NCBI GenBank assembly: GCA_038131365.1
Contig: JAYPPH010000003.1
Coordinates: 1 to 64,000 of the forward strand
Source of the DNA: Marisalimonas marina
GTDB taxonomy: Bacteria; Pseudomonadota; Alphaproteobacteria; Puniceispirillales; Marisalimonadaceae
DNA: 64,000 nt
Reading direction: 5' to 3'
A program made the translations under genes and the position numbers. Of this stretch, positions 7,685-15,943 are shown in pieces (the stretch's first letter is position 1; each line of letters starts with the position of its first letter). Below the pieces are notes generated by a model. The model worked only from the letters and a program-made list of their open reading frames with translations. It was not told where the DNA came from and did not search any database.

Positions 7685-8275
7685 ATGCCAAGAAATAAGG
7701 CTACCAAAATAGCAACACTCCATCGCATGGTAATGTCGGATCGTATGTGCCCTCACGGTCTGAAATCCAAGGATTTGCTGGAACGCGAGGGATACGAGGT
7801 GGAAGATCGCCATTTGACTAGCAGAGAAGAAGTGGATGCCTTCAAGACCAAGCATGGCCTTGCAACGACCCCACAGACCTTTATCGACGGCGTTCGTATT
7901 GGGGGGTTCGATGATCTAAGAGAATATTTTGGCAAGCCCACTAAAGCCAGGGATACCCTGACCTACACGCCTGTCATTATGTTGTTTTCGGTCGCGGCCT
8001 TCATGGCACTCGACAACGAATTTCATAATCTCGTCTTTGAACACGCAGGAAATGATTACCTAACAGCGAGCTACACGCGATATGCTGGTAAGATTGCAGC
8101 CCTTCGCAAACTCTTGTCACGGCTTCCCAAACACACGGATCTCTCTTTTGATGAGCATCAATGCCTTGCAGATGCCGTGCGAAAAGGAGACTTAACTGAA
8201 ATTAAGGCTTTGCTTGCGGAACATATCGATCGTACCCGAAAGGCCTACAAAACAGCGTCAGGCTTACTGCAATAA
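7685..8275 (+). CDS. Glutaredoxin-like domain fused to GntR-type FCD domain
   Basis: The product is 196 residues from the ATG at 7685. Residues 10-85 are a glutaredoxin-like domain with an MCPHG site (single cysteine C22, no second Cys) and the TTPQTFIDG cis-proline loop, as in the glutaredoxin/MauE redox membrane proteins. Residues 95-109 start that family's membrane part, then the sequence switches at DNEFH to the C-terminal half of an FCD ligand-binding domain of a GntR regulator. That half keeps the FCD metal ligands D110, H114, H158 and H180. No DNA-binding domain is present. I know of no such natural family, so it is probably an accidental in-frame fusion. Both halves have GC-rich composition. 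Confidence 0.8.
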   Translation: MPRNKATKIATLHRMVMSDRMCPHGLKSKDLLEREGYEVEDRHLTSREEVDAFKTKHGLATTPQTFIDGVRIGGFDDLREYFGKPTKARDTLTYTPVIMLFSVAAFMALDNEFHNLVFEHAGNDYLTASYTRYAGKIAALRKLLSRLPKHTDLSFDEHQCLADAVRKGDLTEIKALLAEHIDRTRKAYKTASGLLQ

Positions 8276-8357
8276 GATCAAGCAAGTTAAGATACAGGCA
8301 CTTCAGTCGAAAGCTATATCAGGCAACATTCTGCATATTTTCTAAAAAATTTTGAGT

Positions 8358-8405
8358 GGACTGTAGAGGACTGTAGAATACATTAACTACGCAATTAACT
8401 ACGCA
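8358..8405 (+). repeat. Two adjacent perfect tandem duplications
   Basis: GGACTGTAGA is repeated twice head to tail (8358-8367, 8368-8377), and after four bases ATTAACTACGCA is repeated twice (8382-8393, 8394-8405). They sit at the edge where the GC-rich module ends and the hsdR remnant begins. The second repeat adds four codons in frame. Short tandem duplications are typical scars of replication slippage or end joining. Confidence 0.85.
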
Positions 8406-8587
8406 ACTCGCTTTGTTGATGATATTGATAAAATAGTAAAAGCAACACGCTTCCCGGGATGGCAAAACACGATAGCAGGTGACCGTGAAATGAAGCAAGT
8501 GCTAAGAAAAACTCTTTTAAAATATAACCTACACAAAGACTCAGAGCTTTTGACAAGGCCTATGGCTATATCATCGAACATTACTAA
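8367..8587 (+). pseudogene. Type I restriction enzyme HsdR, C-terminal remnant
   Basis: The plus-strand frame after a TAG at 8364 reads NYATRFVDDIDKIVKATRF, then PGWQNTIAGDREMKQVLRKT and LLKYNLHKDSEL, which matches the extreme C-terminus of HsdR (R subunit of type I restriction enzymes), where an FPGWQ...GEREVKxALRKTL pattern is conserved. A missing T near 8550 shifts the frame. With it the end would read FDKAYGYIIEHY followed by TAA at 8585. Only about 70 of the roughly 1000 residues remain, with no hsdM or hsdS. It shows that the island once carried a type I restriction system that was replaced or deleted when the GC-rich module arrived. Confidence 0.82.
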
Positions 8588-8743
8588 AGTTAAAATATTT
8601 GAAATAAAGCTAGTTTGTATTTAAGAACTTATATTTAACTACAGTGACCACAGAGAAATAGAAAGCTTAAGCTTTAACGACATAATAAACGTGGTGGTTG
8701 TTCAGCCATTAGTCACTTTATTACTCAATCACTCTATGTAGGG

Positions 8744-8812
8744 TATGTAGGGTTTACCCTTAGGTTCTCTATAATTATTTCTATAGTACAACCTAAGGTA
8801 TAACCCTACATA
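8744..8812. repeat. Long imperfect inverted repeat (hairpin)
   Basis: Arms 8744-8766 and 8790-8812 are almost perfect reverse complements (TATGTAGGGTT...TTAGGTT against AACCTAAGG...ACCCTACATA) with one offset base on each side. The loop contains a further CTATA/TATAG pairing. An extra TATGTAGGG copy lies immediately to the left (8735-8743). It follows the 3' end of the minus-strand primase gene. It has no T-tract, so it is not a standard terminator. Replication origin, regulatory stem or recombination site are possible. The rest of 8588-8837 shows nothing I can name. Confidence 0.7.
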
Positions 8813-8837
8813 GTCTACATGCAATTGTGTCTAAAGA

Positions 8838-9932
8838 TTAAAAGTTATAACAACTACCATTATTCTTTAATTTAATGTCGAGATAAACTTTATTGTTTTG
8901 AACTCTATCTTTCTTAAGATCACGCTCCCCCATACTTCTACTAAAGAGAACTTCAGAAATAGGGTTAGTGAATTCTCCGTTAGAGTTGAACTCATTCCAT
9001 AGTTTATATCTGTCGTATAAATCTCGTGCCTTAACCTTAGAGCCAGGGCTTGTCTCTATGCACTCTGTGATAAAGTTACCTAAGACATCATTTTCTGACT
9101 TATACTCTTCTGTAGCTTCATCTATTGCCTTACATGGTCCAAGACCTGATTTGCCACCTGATTTCTTAAGTTCTTTATACCAGTGATAGGCACCATCGAC
9201 GCACCACTTAAAGATACCATCTCTTTCTTGGAGTAGTTGCTCGTAAAGAGTTGAATTAACTTTAGATCCAGAGAAAGTTTGAGTAAATGGGATGATCTTA
9301 ATTCTTCTCCAAAACCCAAAAGACCCATCCTTAGCATAAGGTAAGTGGTTAGCTGAAAACCAAAGTTTGAATTCAGGCTTAAATTCAAAGGCTGACTTAG
9401 TTAACCTGGTTCCTCTAAGTGTATCACCGCCTGTAAGCTTTTTTATTGTCGACTCACTAAATCTAACATGGCTATCTGTTTCTGATGCTAGGGCGTACCT
9501 TACACCCTTTAACTCACCAACAGCTTCAAGCATGCGGACATCAGATTTTTGTTTGCTAAGGAATGTTTCAAAGTCCGTTGCCTTACTGTAGTCGTTGAGT
9601 ATGTGCATTATGATTTCAAATAGAGTTGACTTACCGTTAGACCCAGTTCCATAGGCATAAAACAACTTCTGTTCTAATACAGAACCTGTCAAAGAATAGC
9701 CAATAGCTCTTTGAACCCATCTGATTAACTCAACATCATTACCAAAGACCTGATTAATAAAGTTAATAAAGGTAGGTGCTTTGGCGTTAGGATTATATGA
9801 CACTCTAGCTAGGTTGCTGATAAGCCTGTGTTTATGAATGCCTAATAGCGTCTTTGATTTAAGGTCTACGACCCCGTTCATACAGTTAATCAAACTCGTA
9901 TCTTTATCAAAGTCACTCATTGAAACATCCAT
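8838..9932 (-). CDS. P4/D5-type primase-helicase, N-terminally truncated
   Basis: This 364-residue protein corresponds to the C-terminal part of phage/plasmid primase-helicases: the end of a D5_N domain (CMNGVVDLKSKTL, HRLISNLARVSYNP) followed by a superfamily 3 helicase with Walker A GTGSNGKST and a conserved LWFSANHLP. Full-length relatives are usually 500-900 residues with an N-terminal primase. Here the frame is open upstream of the ATG only to a TAA near 9990, without the primase or most of D5_N. The gene has therefore lost its 5' part, and the truncation point probably marks the right end of the island or a deletion. Without a primase domain it may load DNA poorly. The 256 bases up to 10188 are AT-rich with no recognisable feature. 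Confidence 0.88.
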   Translation of the reverse strand: MDVSMSDFDKDTSLINCMNGVVDLKSKTLLGIHKHRLISNLARVSYNPNAKAPTFINFINQVFGNDVELIRWVQRAIGYSLTGSVLEQKLFYAYGTGSNGKSTLFEIIMHILNDYSKATDFETFLSKQKSDVRMLEAVGELKGVRYALASETDSHVRFSESTIKKLTGGDTLRGTRLTKSAFEFKPEFKLWFSANHLPYAKDGSFGFWRRIKIIPFTQTFSGSKVNSTLYEQLLQERDGIFKWCVDGAYHWYKELKKSGGKSGLGPCKAIDEATEEYKSENDVLGNFITECIETSPGSKVKARDLYDRYKLWNEFNSNGEFTNPISEVLFSRSMGERDLKKDRVQNNKVYLDIKLKNNGSCYNF

Positions 9933-10188
9933 GACTGATTTGTAGGTGATATTTTGATTTATCTGGTGATCAATAAGGAAGCAAAAACATTACAAATAAA
10001 ATTTTCAATCCTTTTTTTTAATTCTGAATGTGATCACTTAATTAATTGTTGACCATGTATACTTACGAAATAGCATCAATATTTAAAGAGAAAATGATAA
10101 GTATTTTGAATTAAAACTGTTATTATTTGAAATAGAAATTAATCTCATTTAATATTTTATATGAAGTTTTAAGAGTGAGGTTAGTAAC

Positions 10189-11463
10189 ATGCTTTGTGAT
10201 GAATATGGTAATTCTATTGGAACATCATCATCCAAGGCAAGGGATGCTTATAATTTAGGTGTTAGTCGGTTCTTGGGAGCAGAACCGGGAGTTTCAGATT
10301 CATTTCAAGAAGCTATTAATGCGGATAAGGGTTTTGCACTTGCTTACATAGGACTTGCTCGTAACTTGCAATTACTTGCGCAACCAGATGGCGTTAAGTC
10401 AAATTTATTAAAAGCTCGTAATTTATCATCAGGCTTGAGTGCTAGAGAGCGTTCACATATAAATGTATCTACTCTACTTTTAGAGGGTAAAGCTCCTGCG
10501 GCCCGTGCTGCTGTGTATGAACATGTAAAGGAGTGGCCTACGGATGTAATGATTGCTCAGATGTGCACAAGTGTCTTTGGATTAATTGGATTTTCAGGGC
10601 TACCGGGTCGTGAAGCGGAACAACTTGCTTTCATTTCTCGCTTAACTCCTCACTACGGTGATAACTGGTGGTTTCGAACCCAATTAGCTTTTGCTCAGTT
10701 AGAAGTTGGCCAGCTTGCCTCGTCTTTTGATAATATAGAAATTGCAATGTCAGCAAATCCAAGAAGTGCGCATACTGCGCATATTAGAGCACATCTTTAT
10801 TATGAAAATATGGAAGATAAACAAGGCTTAAGATATTTATCAGACTGGAGTGAGACTTATGATCCATTGGCAACGCTGTACAATCATATTTATTGGCATA
10901 TTGGACTTTGGTCATTGGAAACAGGTGATATAGATAGGATGTGGCAAGTTTTAGATACTAATATTTCACCAGAAACAAGTAAAGGGCCACCGCTAAACGT
11001 TTTGACTGATGCTGCATCACTGTTATTTCGAGCAGAACTCGCAGGTTTGAAAGTTCCAGTTGAGCGTTGGAAAAAACTAAGTGCCTACGCTCTTTCACGC
11101 TTTCCTTCTCCTGGTCTAGGGTTTGCAGACCTTCATGCTGCAATTACACACGCACGAAGTGGCAACAGAGATGCACTTGACGTCATAATAGAGAACGATG
11201 TTGGGCCAGTAAGTGACTTAACTAAGTCACTTGCAATAGGTTACAGGGAGATGGAAGATGAAAACTGGGGTTTAGCTGCCGAACAGTTCTGCAATGCAAT
11301 GCATGATCATGCAAGGGTAGGAGGCTCTAAAGCACAAAGGGATCTTATTGATTACTCTTTAGCAGCTTGTCTCATACGTGATAATAGGCGTAAGGAAGCA
11401 CGAACAATTTTATCTGTAACTAGGCCACGTGCAATGGCTAATGAGATATTAGCTGGTCTTTAG
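10189..11463 (+). CDS. TTC38-like tetratricopeptide repeat protein
   Basis: A 424-residue soluble helical protein without signal peptide or membrane segment. The order of motifs (ARDAYNLGVSRFLGAEPG, FALAYIGLARN, a central PHYGDNWWFRTQLAFAQLEVG and SAHTAHIRAHLYYE) resembles the TTC38 family, which has TPR-like helical hairpins and unknown function in bacteria. A GAGG ribosome site precedes the ATG. Its codons carry noticeably more G and C than the genes that follow, for example many GCG, CGT and GGC codons. It may therefore be acquired, perhaps as the outermost gene of the island. The next gene is convergent, 26 bases away. Confidence 0.8.
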   Translation: MLCDEYGNSIGTSSSKARDAYNLGVSRFLGAEPGVSDSFQEAINADKGFALAYIGLARNLQLLAQPDGVKSNLLKARNLSSGLSARERSHINVSTLLLEGKAPAARAAVYEHVKEWPTDVMIAQMCTSVFGLIGFSGLPGREAEQLAFISRLTPHYGDNWWFRTQLAFAQLEVGQLASSFDNIEIAMSANPRSAHTAHIRAHLYYENMEDKQGLRYLSDWSETYDPLATLYNHIYWHIGLWSLETGDIDRMWQVLDTNISPETSKGPPLNVLTDAASLLFRAELAGLKVPVERWKKLSAYALSRFPSPGLGFADLHAAITHARSGNRDALDVIIENDVGPVSDLTKSLAIGYREMEDENWGLAAEQFCNAMHDHARVGGSKAQRDLIDYSLAACLIRDNRRKEARTILSVTRPRAMANEILAGL

Positions 11464-11489
11464 TTTTTTAAGGCTTTTGAATTAATAAA

Positions 11490-12356
11490 CTAAGCCATTA
11501 TTGGTTCTAAATCTCCAACTAAAGTAACTCTATGCATTATTCTTTTGATATTGTTGTTATCAAACGGTTCTACTGAGTGCATGGTACAACGGTTATCCCA
11601 CATTACTATATCATGATTAGTCCAGGAATGTTTATATACATATTGTGGCTGTATTGAATGATCGGTTAATAGATCAAGAAGCTCTCTTCCTTTTTTATTA
11701 TCATAGTTTTGTATACTCACCATTGTATGAGGTGATAAAAAAAGACTTGGTTTTTTTGTTGAAGGATGTCTTCTAACAAGAGGATGGATAACTGGATCTA
11801 GTTTATCGTAATGACCCTTGTTTTTTCTTTCACTCAATTCCTTTGATAGGCTAATTATATGGTCATGGTCATGTATTACTTTTAAATTTTTAATTTTATC
11901 TTTTAAAGATTGATCTAGGTCTTCATAGGCTTTGTACATGTTTGCAAATAGAGTGTTTCCTCCTTCATTGGTAGTAGAAATTCCATGAAGAATAGAGCCA
12001 TTACTTGGTATTTTTCGAAATGAACTATCGGTATGCCAAAGCCATGATTGTTTTAAATATTGCCATGAGGTTTCTTTGTTAGGAATAATATCACCATTTT
12101 CATCAACATTAGAGACTCTATAAATCTCAGGGTTTTTTGATGATCTATGAGATAAGGAAGGGTGAACTTCTAGATCACCAAACCTTTTTCCAAATTTTAT
12201 GTGATCTTCATCTGAAATATTTTGATTGGGAAAGACAATAACTAAATATTCTAGCCATAATTTTTTGATTTTTTGAAAACTTACTTCATCTAGACTTGAA
12301 AGATCAATACCTTCAATTGAAACACCAATATTGTCATGTAATTTTTTTACAATCAT
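11490..12356 (-). CDS. TauD/TfdA-family Fe(II)/2-oxoglutarate dioxygenase
   Basis: The 288-residue protein has the double-stranded beta-helix fold of the taurine/2,4-D dioxygenases. The iron facial triad is visible: H108 and D110 in WHTDSSF and the distal H260 in MWDNRCTMH, with the 2-oxoglutarate-binding arginine in the MHRVTL segment near residue 277. Such enzymes hydroxylate a substrate next to a sulfonate, phenoxy or similar group, releasing succinate and CO2. TauD itself frees sulfite from taurine. The substrate here cannot be told. The next gene on the same strand is a YeeE/YedE pair, which suggests a sulfur connection. About 160 bases separate this gene from the next on either reading. 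Confidence 0.92.
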   Translation of the reverse strand: MIVKKLHDNIGVSIEGIDLSSLDEVSFQKIKKLWLEYLVIVFPNQNISDEDHIKFGKRFGDLEVHPSLSHRSSKNPEIYRVSNVDENGDIIPNKETSWQYLKQSWLWHTDSSFRKIPSNGSILHGISTTNEGGNTLFANMYKAYEDLDQSLKDKIKNLKVIHDHDHIISLSKELSERKNKGHYDKLDPVIHPLVRRHPSTKKPSLFLSPHTMVSIQNYDNKKGRELLDLLTDHSIQPQYVYKHSWTNHDIVMWDNRCTMHSVEPFDNNNIKRIMHRVTLVGDLEPIMA

Positions 12357-12466
12357 CTTAAAAGTTTTTTGACATTGTTCCTAATCAGTCTCTTATTTTA
12401 TTTAAAAGTTTCATAAATTCAATATTCTTTGGATTAATCAAAAAAATATAATCATGTAGTTTCAGT

Positions 12467-12895
12467 TTAAATGTTAATTTTTTGCAACCTCAATATTAAT
12501 AACTTCGCTAAAACCATTCCAATCAACATTGTGATCACAAAAAGAATTGTTCCTGTGCTCCCATTTGAAATAGACACAATTACAGGACCTGGACAAAATC
12601 CTCCAAGGCCCCATCCAATTCCAAATATTGCAGAACCTGTGAGCAAATAGAAATCAAGATTTGTTTTTTGGGGAATTAGAAAAGAGTCTTCAAAAAATGG
12701 TGTTTGGCGCTTCTGAACTAACCAGAAACCTGGCATTGTAATTAAAATAGCTCCGCCCATTACTAATGCTAAACTTGGATCCCAGGTGCCAAAAAGATCT
12801 AAAAAATTTTGGACTTTTGCAGGGTTAGTCATGCCTGACATAATCAAACCAATCCCAAAAATTAATCCTGTAAAGACTGTTACTAAATTACGCAT
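12467..12895 (-). CDS. YeeE/YedE-like transporter, second half (DUF6691 type)
   Basis: A 142-residue integral membrane protein with four predicted helices. It carries the GxxMSGMTNPAKVQNFLD start and the central GIGWGLGGFCPGPV motif of the C-terminal half of YeeE/YedE proteins. In many bacteria the transporter is split into two genes of about 140 residues each, as here. The half at 12908 is the partner, ending 12 bases before this start. The conserved cysteine in the FCPGP motif is thought to take part in passing thiosulfate or other reactive sulfur across the inner membrane. No sulfurtransferase gene lies directly beside the pair. Confidence 0.88.
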   Translation of the reverse strand: MRNLVTVFTGLIFGIGLIMSGMTNPAKVQNFLDLFGTWDPSLALVMGGAILITMPGFWLVQKRQTPFFEDSFLIPQKTNLDFYLLTGSAIFGIGWGLGGFCPGPVIVSISNGSTGTILFVITMLIGMVLAKLLILRLQKINI

Positions 12896-12907
12896 AATTT
12901 TAATTCC

Positions 12908-13333
12908 TTAAAAATGTCGGAGGAGAAGAACCGTGATGAAAGATGTCATCATAAAAGTACCAGTTGCTGTTATAGATCTTGTAGATAAACGAGAAATCCC
13001 ACAGACACCATGACCACTTGTACAACCATTTCCTAGCACAGCTCCGAAACCAACTAACAAGCCTGCTATGCTGAGAATTAAATAATTTTCAGATATAAAT
13101 TGAACTGGCCTAGATCCATTTATAAAATACCAAGTTGGGATAGACAAAATAAGACCTGTAAGAAACAGTAATCCTTGAGGAAAATCAGGTTTATGTATCG
13201 AAGGGGGGAGTAATCGAGAAATAATCCCGCTTATTCCTGCAATACGCCCATTTGTAATTAAAAACATAACCGCTGATAAACCTATTAGCATACCTCCGAT
13301 TAGAGAGCTTAATGGTGTAAATTCAGTTTCCAT
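12908..13333 (-). CDS. YeeE/YedE-like transporter, first half
   Basis: A 141-residue membrane protein, the N-terminal counterpart of the split YeeE/YedE sulfur transporter. The signature LGNGCTSGHGVCGISRLSTRS holds two conserved cysteines on a re-entrant loop. Two hydrophobic segments precede it and one follows. It is the first gene of a two-gene operon, with the second half starting 12 bases downstream. It is divergent from a PcaD-like hydrolase, and the short AT-rich region between them must hold both promoters. Its likely role is uptake of thiosulfate or another sulfane-sulfur compound. This is family knowledge; the sequence does not show the substrate. Confidence 0.9.
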   Translation of the reverse strand: METEFTPLSSLIGGMLIGLSAVMFLITNGRIAGISGIISRLLPPSIHKPDFPQGLLFLTGLILSIPTWYFINGSRPVQFISENYLILSIAGLLVGFGAVLGNGCTSGHGVCGISRLSTRSITATGTFMMTSFITVLLLRHF

Positions 13334-13413
13334 TTAAAATTTCCTCATTAATTATTAAAAATTAATTAAATATATACCTATAATTTATGTTATAATTTAT
13401 TTTTAAACTTAAC

Positions 13414-14214
13414 ATGGATTTTAACATGGACTTTGCAAAAATAAACGATATTTCTATTCATTTTAATCACTTAAAACATGATGAAAATAAACCAACCATA
13501 GTTTTTTCTAATTCCTTAGGTACTGATTTTCGTATTTGGCAAAAATGTGTGGATGATCTTGTTAAGGATCATAGTATACTTTTATATGATAAGAGGGGAC
13601 ATGGTCTGTCTGGCTTAGGCAAAACACCCTATGTAATTGATAATCATGTAGATGACCTTATTTCATTGATGGATGAACTTAAAATTTCAAATGCTCTTCT
13701 TGTAGGCCTTTCTGTTGGTGGCTTGATAGTACAAGGTGTTTATCATAAGAGACCAGAATTAGTTAGTGGATTGGTTTTATGTGATACAGCTGCAAAAATT
13801 GGTAATGAGACAATGTGGAACGAACGTATTGAAATTGCTCGCAAAGGTGGCCTTGAGGCGCTTGTTGAAGCAAATATGCAACGATGGTTTTCTCCTAATT
13901 TTCATAAAAATAGACAAATTGATTTGAGAGGCTATGAAGCGATGTTTACGCGCACACCTCTTGAGGGTTATATTGGAACTGGGACTGCTATTAGGGATGC
14001 AGATTTTACACCTAATGCATCATCGATATCTGTACCTACCACTTGTGTCGTAGGTGAATATGATGGAGCTACAAACCCTGAACTTGTTGAAGGAACTTCT
14101 AAGCTAATTCCAGGATCTAAATTTGAAATTATTAAAGACGCAGGTCATATACCTTGTGTTGAACAACCAAAAGAGATTATTAGGGTTATAAGAGAAATCG
14201 AAACGGTTATCTAG
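13414..14214 (+). CDS. Alpha/beta hydrolase, 3-oxoadipate enol-lactonase-like
   Basis: A 266-residue alpha/beta hydrolase. It shows an oxyanion FSNSLGTDFRIW motif, a YDKRGHGLS strand-turn, the nucleophile elbow GLSVGG (Ser near residue 99) and a C-terminal GHIPCVEQP containing the catalytic His, with an acid in the preceding GEYDGAT. This combination is characteristic of PcaD, which opens the enol-lactone in the protocatechuate branch of aromatic breakdown, but other small esterases share it. No other pca gene is near. The start could also be the second ATG at 13426. The next gene, a crotonase, is convergent and ends 19 bases away. Confidence 0.85.
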   Translation: MDFNMDFAKINDISIHFNHLKHDENKPTIVFSNSLGTDFRIWQKCVDDLVKDHSILLYDKRGHGLSGLGKTPYVIDNHVDDLISLMDELKISNALLVGLSVGGLIVQGVYHKRPELVSGLVLCDTAAKIGNETMWNERIEIARKGGLEALVEANMQRWFSPNFHKNRQIDLRGYEAMFTRTPLEGYIGTGTAIRDADFTPNASSISVPTTCVVGEYDGATNPELVEGTSKLIPGSKFEIIKDAGHIPCVEQPKEIIRVIREIETVI

Positions 14215-14233
14215 GTAAGATAAAAAATTAAAT

Positions 14234-15004
14234 TTATTTCCAAATTGCTTTTCTCTTTTCTAAGAAAGCCTTCAAGCCTTCTTGAGCATCGGGAGTAATG
14301 GCGGCATTGCAAAAATCTTCAACGGCATTAGCAACTCCTCTTCTATAATCCAGGTCATTTGTTCTCATAAAAGCAGCTCTTCCTAAACGTAAAGCAATTG
14401 GAGATTTCTGTGATAAATTTTCTGCTAAACTATTTACTTCATTTATAAAATTTTCTTCTGAGCATACCTTGCTAACTAAACCTAATGAAGAGGCCTCATC
14501 TACATAAAATGTTCGACCACTAAATAGTAGTTCAAATGCTCTATATCTGCCAATTATTTTAGGAAGGTGATTGAAATGTATAGCTGGAAGCAAACCTAAA
14601 TTTATTTCAGGGTATCCAAATGATGAATTTTCAGATGCTAAAATCATGTCACATGAAATTGCTAAAGTCATTCCACCACCTCTAGCTGCTCCATTAATAG
14701 CAGCAATTGTTGGTTTGCCCATGTTATATTGGATATCCCAAAGGTCTATATAAAGATGATTTAAGAATTCCCTTATTTCTAGGCCTGACTTTCCTATAAT
14801 TAAACTTAAATCAAGTCCAGCGCAGAAAATGTTTGGAATGTCACTTTTAATAATTACAACTTTTACATCATCATCATTCGATGCTTTTCTTAGATTGCTG
14901 AGGATGTCTTTAAGAAAAACCAAGCTAAAAGCATTCGAGGGTTTTCTTGCAAGCGTAATTTCTGCAATATTATTTGTAACATTGTAAAATAAATCTTTAC
15001 TCAT
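14234..15004 (-). CDS. Enoyl-CoA hydratase/isomerase (crotonase) family protein
   Basis: The 256-residue protein has the crotonase fold, with the CoA-binding/oxyanion loop FCAGLDLS and the second oxyanion loop AAINGAARGGGMTLAISCD. The catalytic glutamates of classical enoyl-CoA hydratase are only partly matched: the helix SFGYPEINLGLLP has one Glu at the usual position. The protein could be a hydratase, a delta3-delta2-enoyl-CoA isomerase or another member. The ending LKAFLEKRKAIWK is also typical. It would act on acyl-CoA intermediates in the cytoplasm. It lies 39 bases downstream of an MBL-fold hydrolase on the same strand. Confidence 0.9.
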   Translation of the reverse strand: MSKDLFYNVTNNIAEITLARKPSNAFSLVFLKDILSNLRKASNDDDVKVVIIKSDIPNIFCAGLDLSLIIGKSGLEIREFLNHLYIDLWDIQYNMGKPTIAAINGAARGGGMTLAISCDMILASENSSFGYPEINLGLLPAIHFNHLPKIIGRYRAFELLFSGRTFYVDEASSLGLVSKVCSEENFINEVNSLAENLSQKSPIALRLGRAAFMRTNDLDYRRGVANAVEDFCNAAITPDAQEGLKAFLEKRKAIWK

Positions 15005-15043
15005 TAAACTTAGGCTCTTTTGAATAATTTTTTAAATAAGTTA

Positions 15044-15874
15044 TTAAGTAAGAGATATGAATTTATATCCGTTACCCATTCTATCTAAATAACCAAACTT
15101 TGGCTCTAACATGTGACCACCAGAACAAATAATTCTATCAGTACAGACCATATCAAATACCTTTTTCCTTGATTTCATTCCATTTTCTAAATCAACATCA
15201 AAAAGAACTGAAATGTTAGGGTCAGCAAATTGTAGGTTTGGTGCGTGTAATACATCACCCATTTGAACAAAACTAGTATTTTTGTCATCAATCCTAAAGC
15301 CAGAGTGACCCGGTGTATGACCAGGCAAAGCAACGGTATAGACGCCAGAGATAATTTCTTGATTAGGTTTTAGAGTTTGGACTTTATCCTTGTAAGCTTT
15401 AATAACAGACTTATTTAAATCTGCAAAATTTTTCCCATTTATCTCAATATCATCAAAGTCATCTTTGCTCCAAAAATTTAGTTCTTCTTCTAAAACTTTA
15501 ACTGTTGCATTAGGAAACATAGCTTTACCATCTTTATCTATTGCTCCTGCAACATGATCAGGGTGTAAATGAGTAAAAAATATGTCAGTTATGTCTTCTG
15601 GTTTAACATTTGCTTTTGCAATTTCATCATGAACAAATCCACAACTGGGACCAAAAAGATCTCTGCATCCAGTATCTACTAATAAGGTTTTGTCATCTTT
15701 TAAAATTAAGTAAGCGTTAACGTTGTTAAGAGTTAAATTATTATTTTCATCTGATATTTTATTAGAAGTTTCATCATCTACATTTAGCAGAATTTCTTTT
15801 GGAAGAGACAATTCACCATCTCTTAACGCTATAATTTTTGTTGAACCTATAATCAATTCTTGTAAATCAGACAT
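15044..15874 (-). CDS. MBL-fold metallo-hydrolase
   Basis: The 276-residue product has the metallo-beta-lactamase metal site: HLHPDHVAG (first metal ligands), a later PGHTPGHSG and MGDVLHAP, and a terminal GGHML histidine. There is no signal peptide, so it is cytoplasmic. This AidC/AttM-like group includes lactonases and other ester hydrolases and the substrate is not visible. A good start is the ATG at 15874, preceded by GGAGATATTT. It is probably co-transcribed with the crotonase that follows. The convergent or upstream repair genes begin 69 bases further on and are probably separate. Confidence 0.9.
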   Translation of the reverse strand: MSDLQELIIGSTKIIALRDGELSLPKEILLNVDDETSNKISDENNNLTLNNVNAYLILKDDKTLLVDTGCRDLFGPSCGFVHDEIAKANVKPEDITDIFFTHLHPDHVAGAIDKDGKAMFPNATVKVLEEELNFWSKDDFDDIEINGKNFADLNKSVIKAYKDKVQTLKPNQEIISGVYTVALPGHTPGHSGFRIDDKNTSFVQMGDVLHAPNLQFADPNISVLFDVDLENGMKSRKKVFDMVCTDRIICSGGHMLEPKFGYLDRMGNGYKFISLT

Positions 15875-15943
15875 AAATATCTCCTAAATTATTAATTATT
15901 ATTTAAATAAAAATTTTTGTTCAATATAAAGTTTATTTTAACA

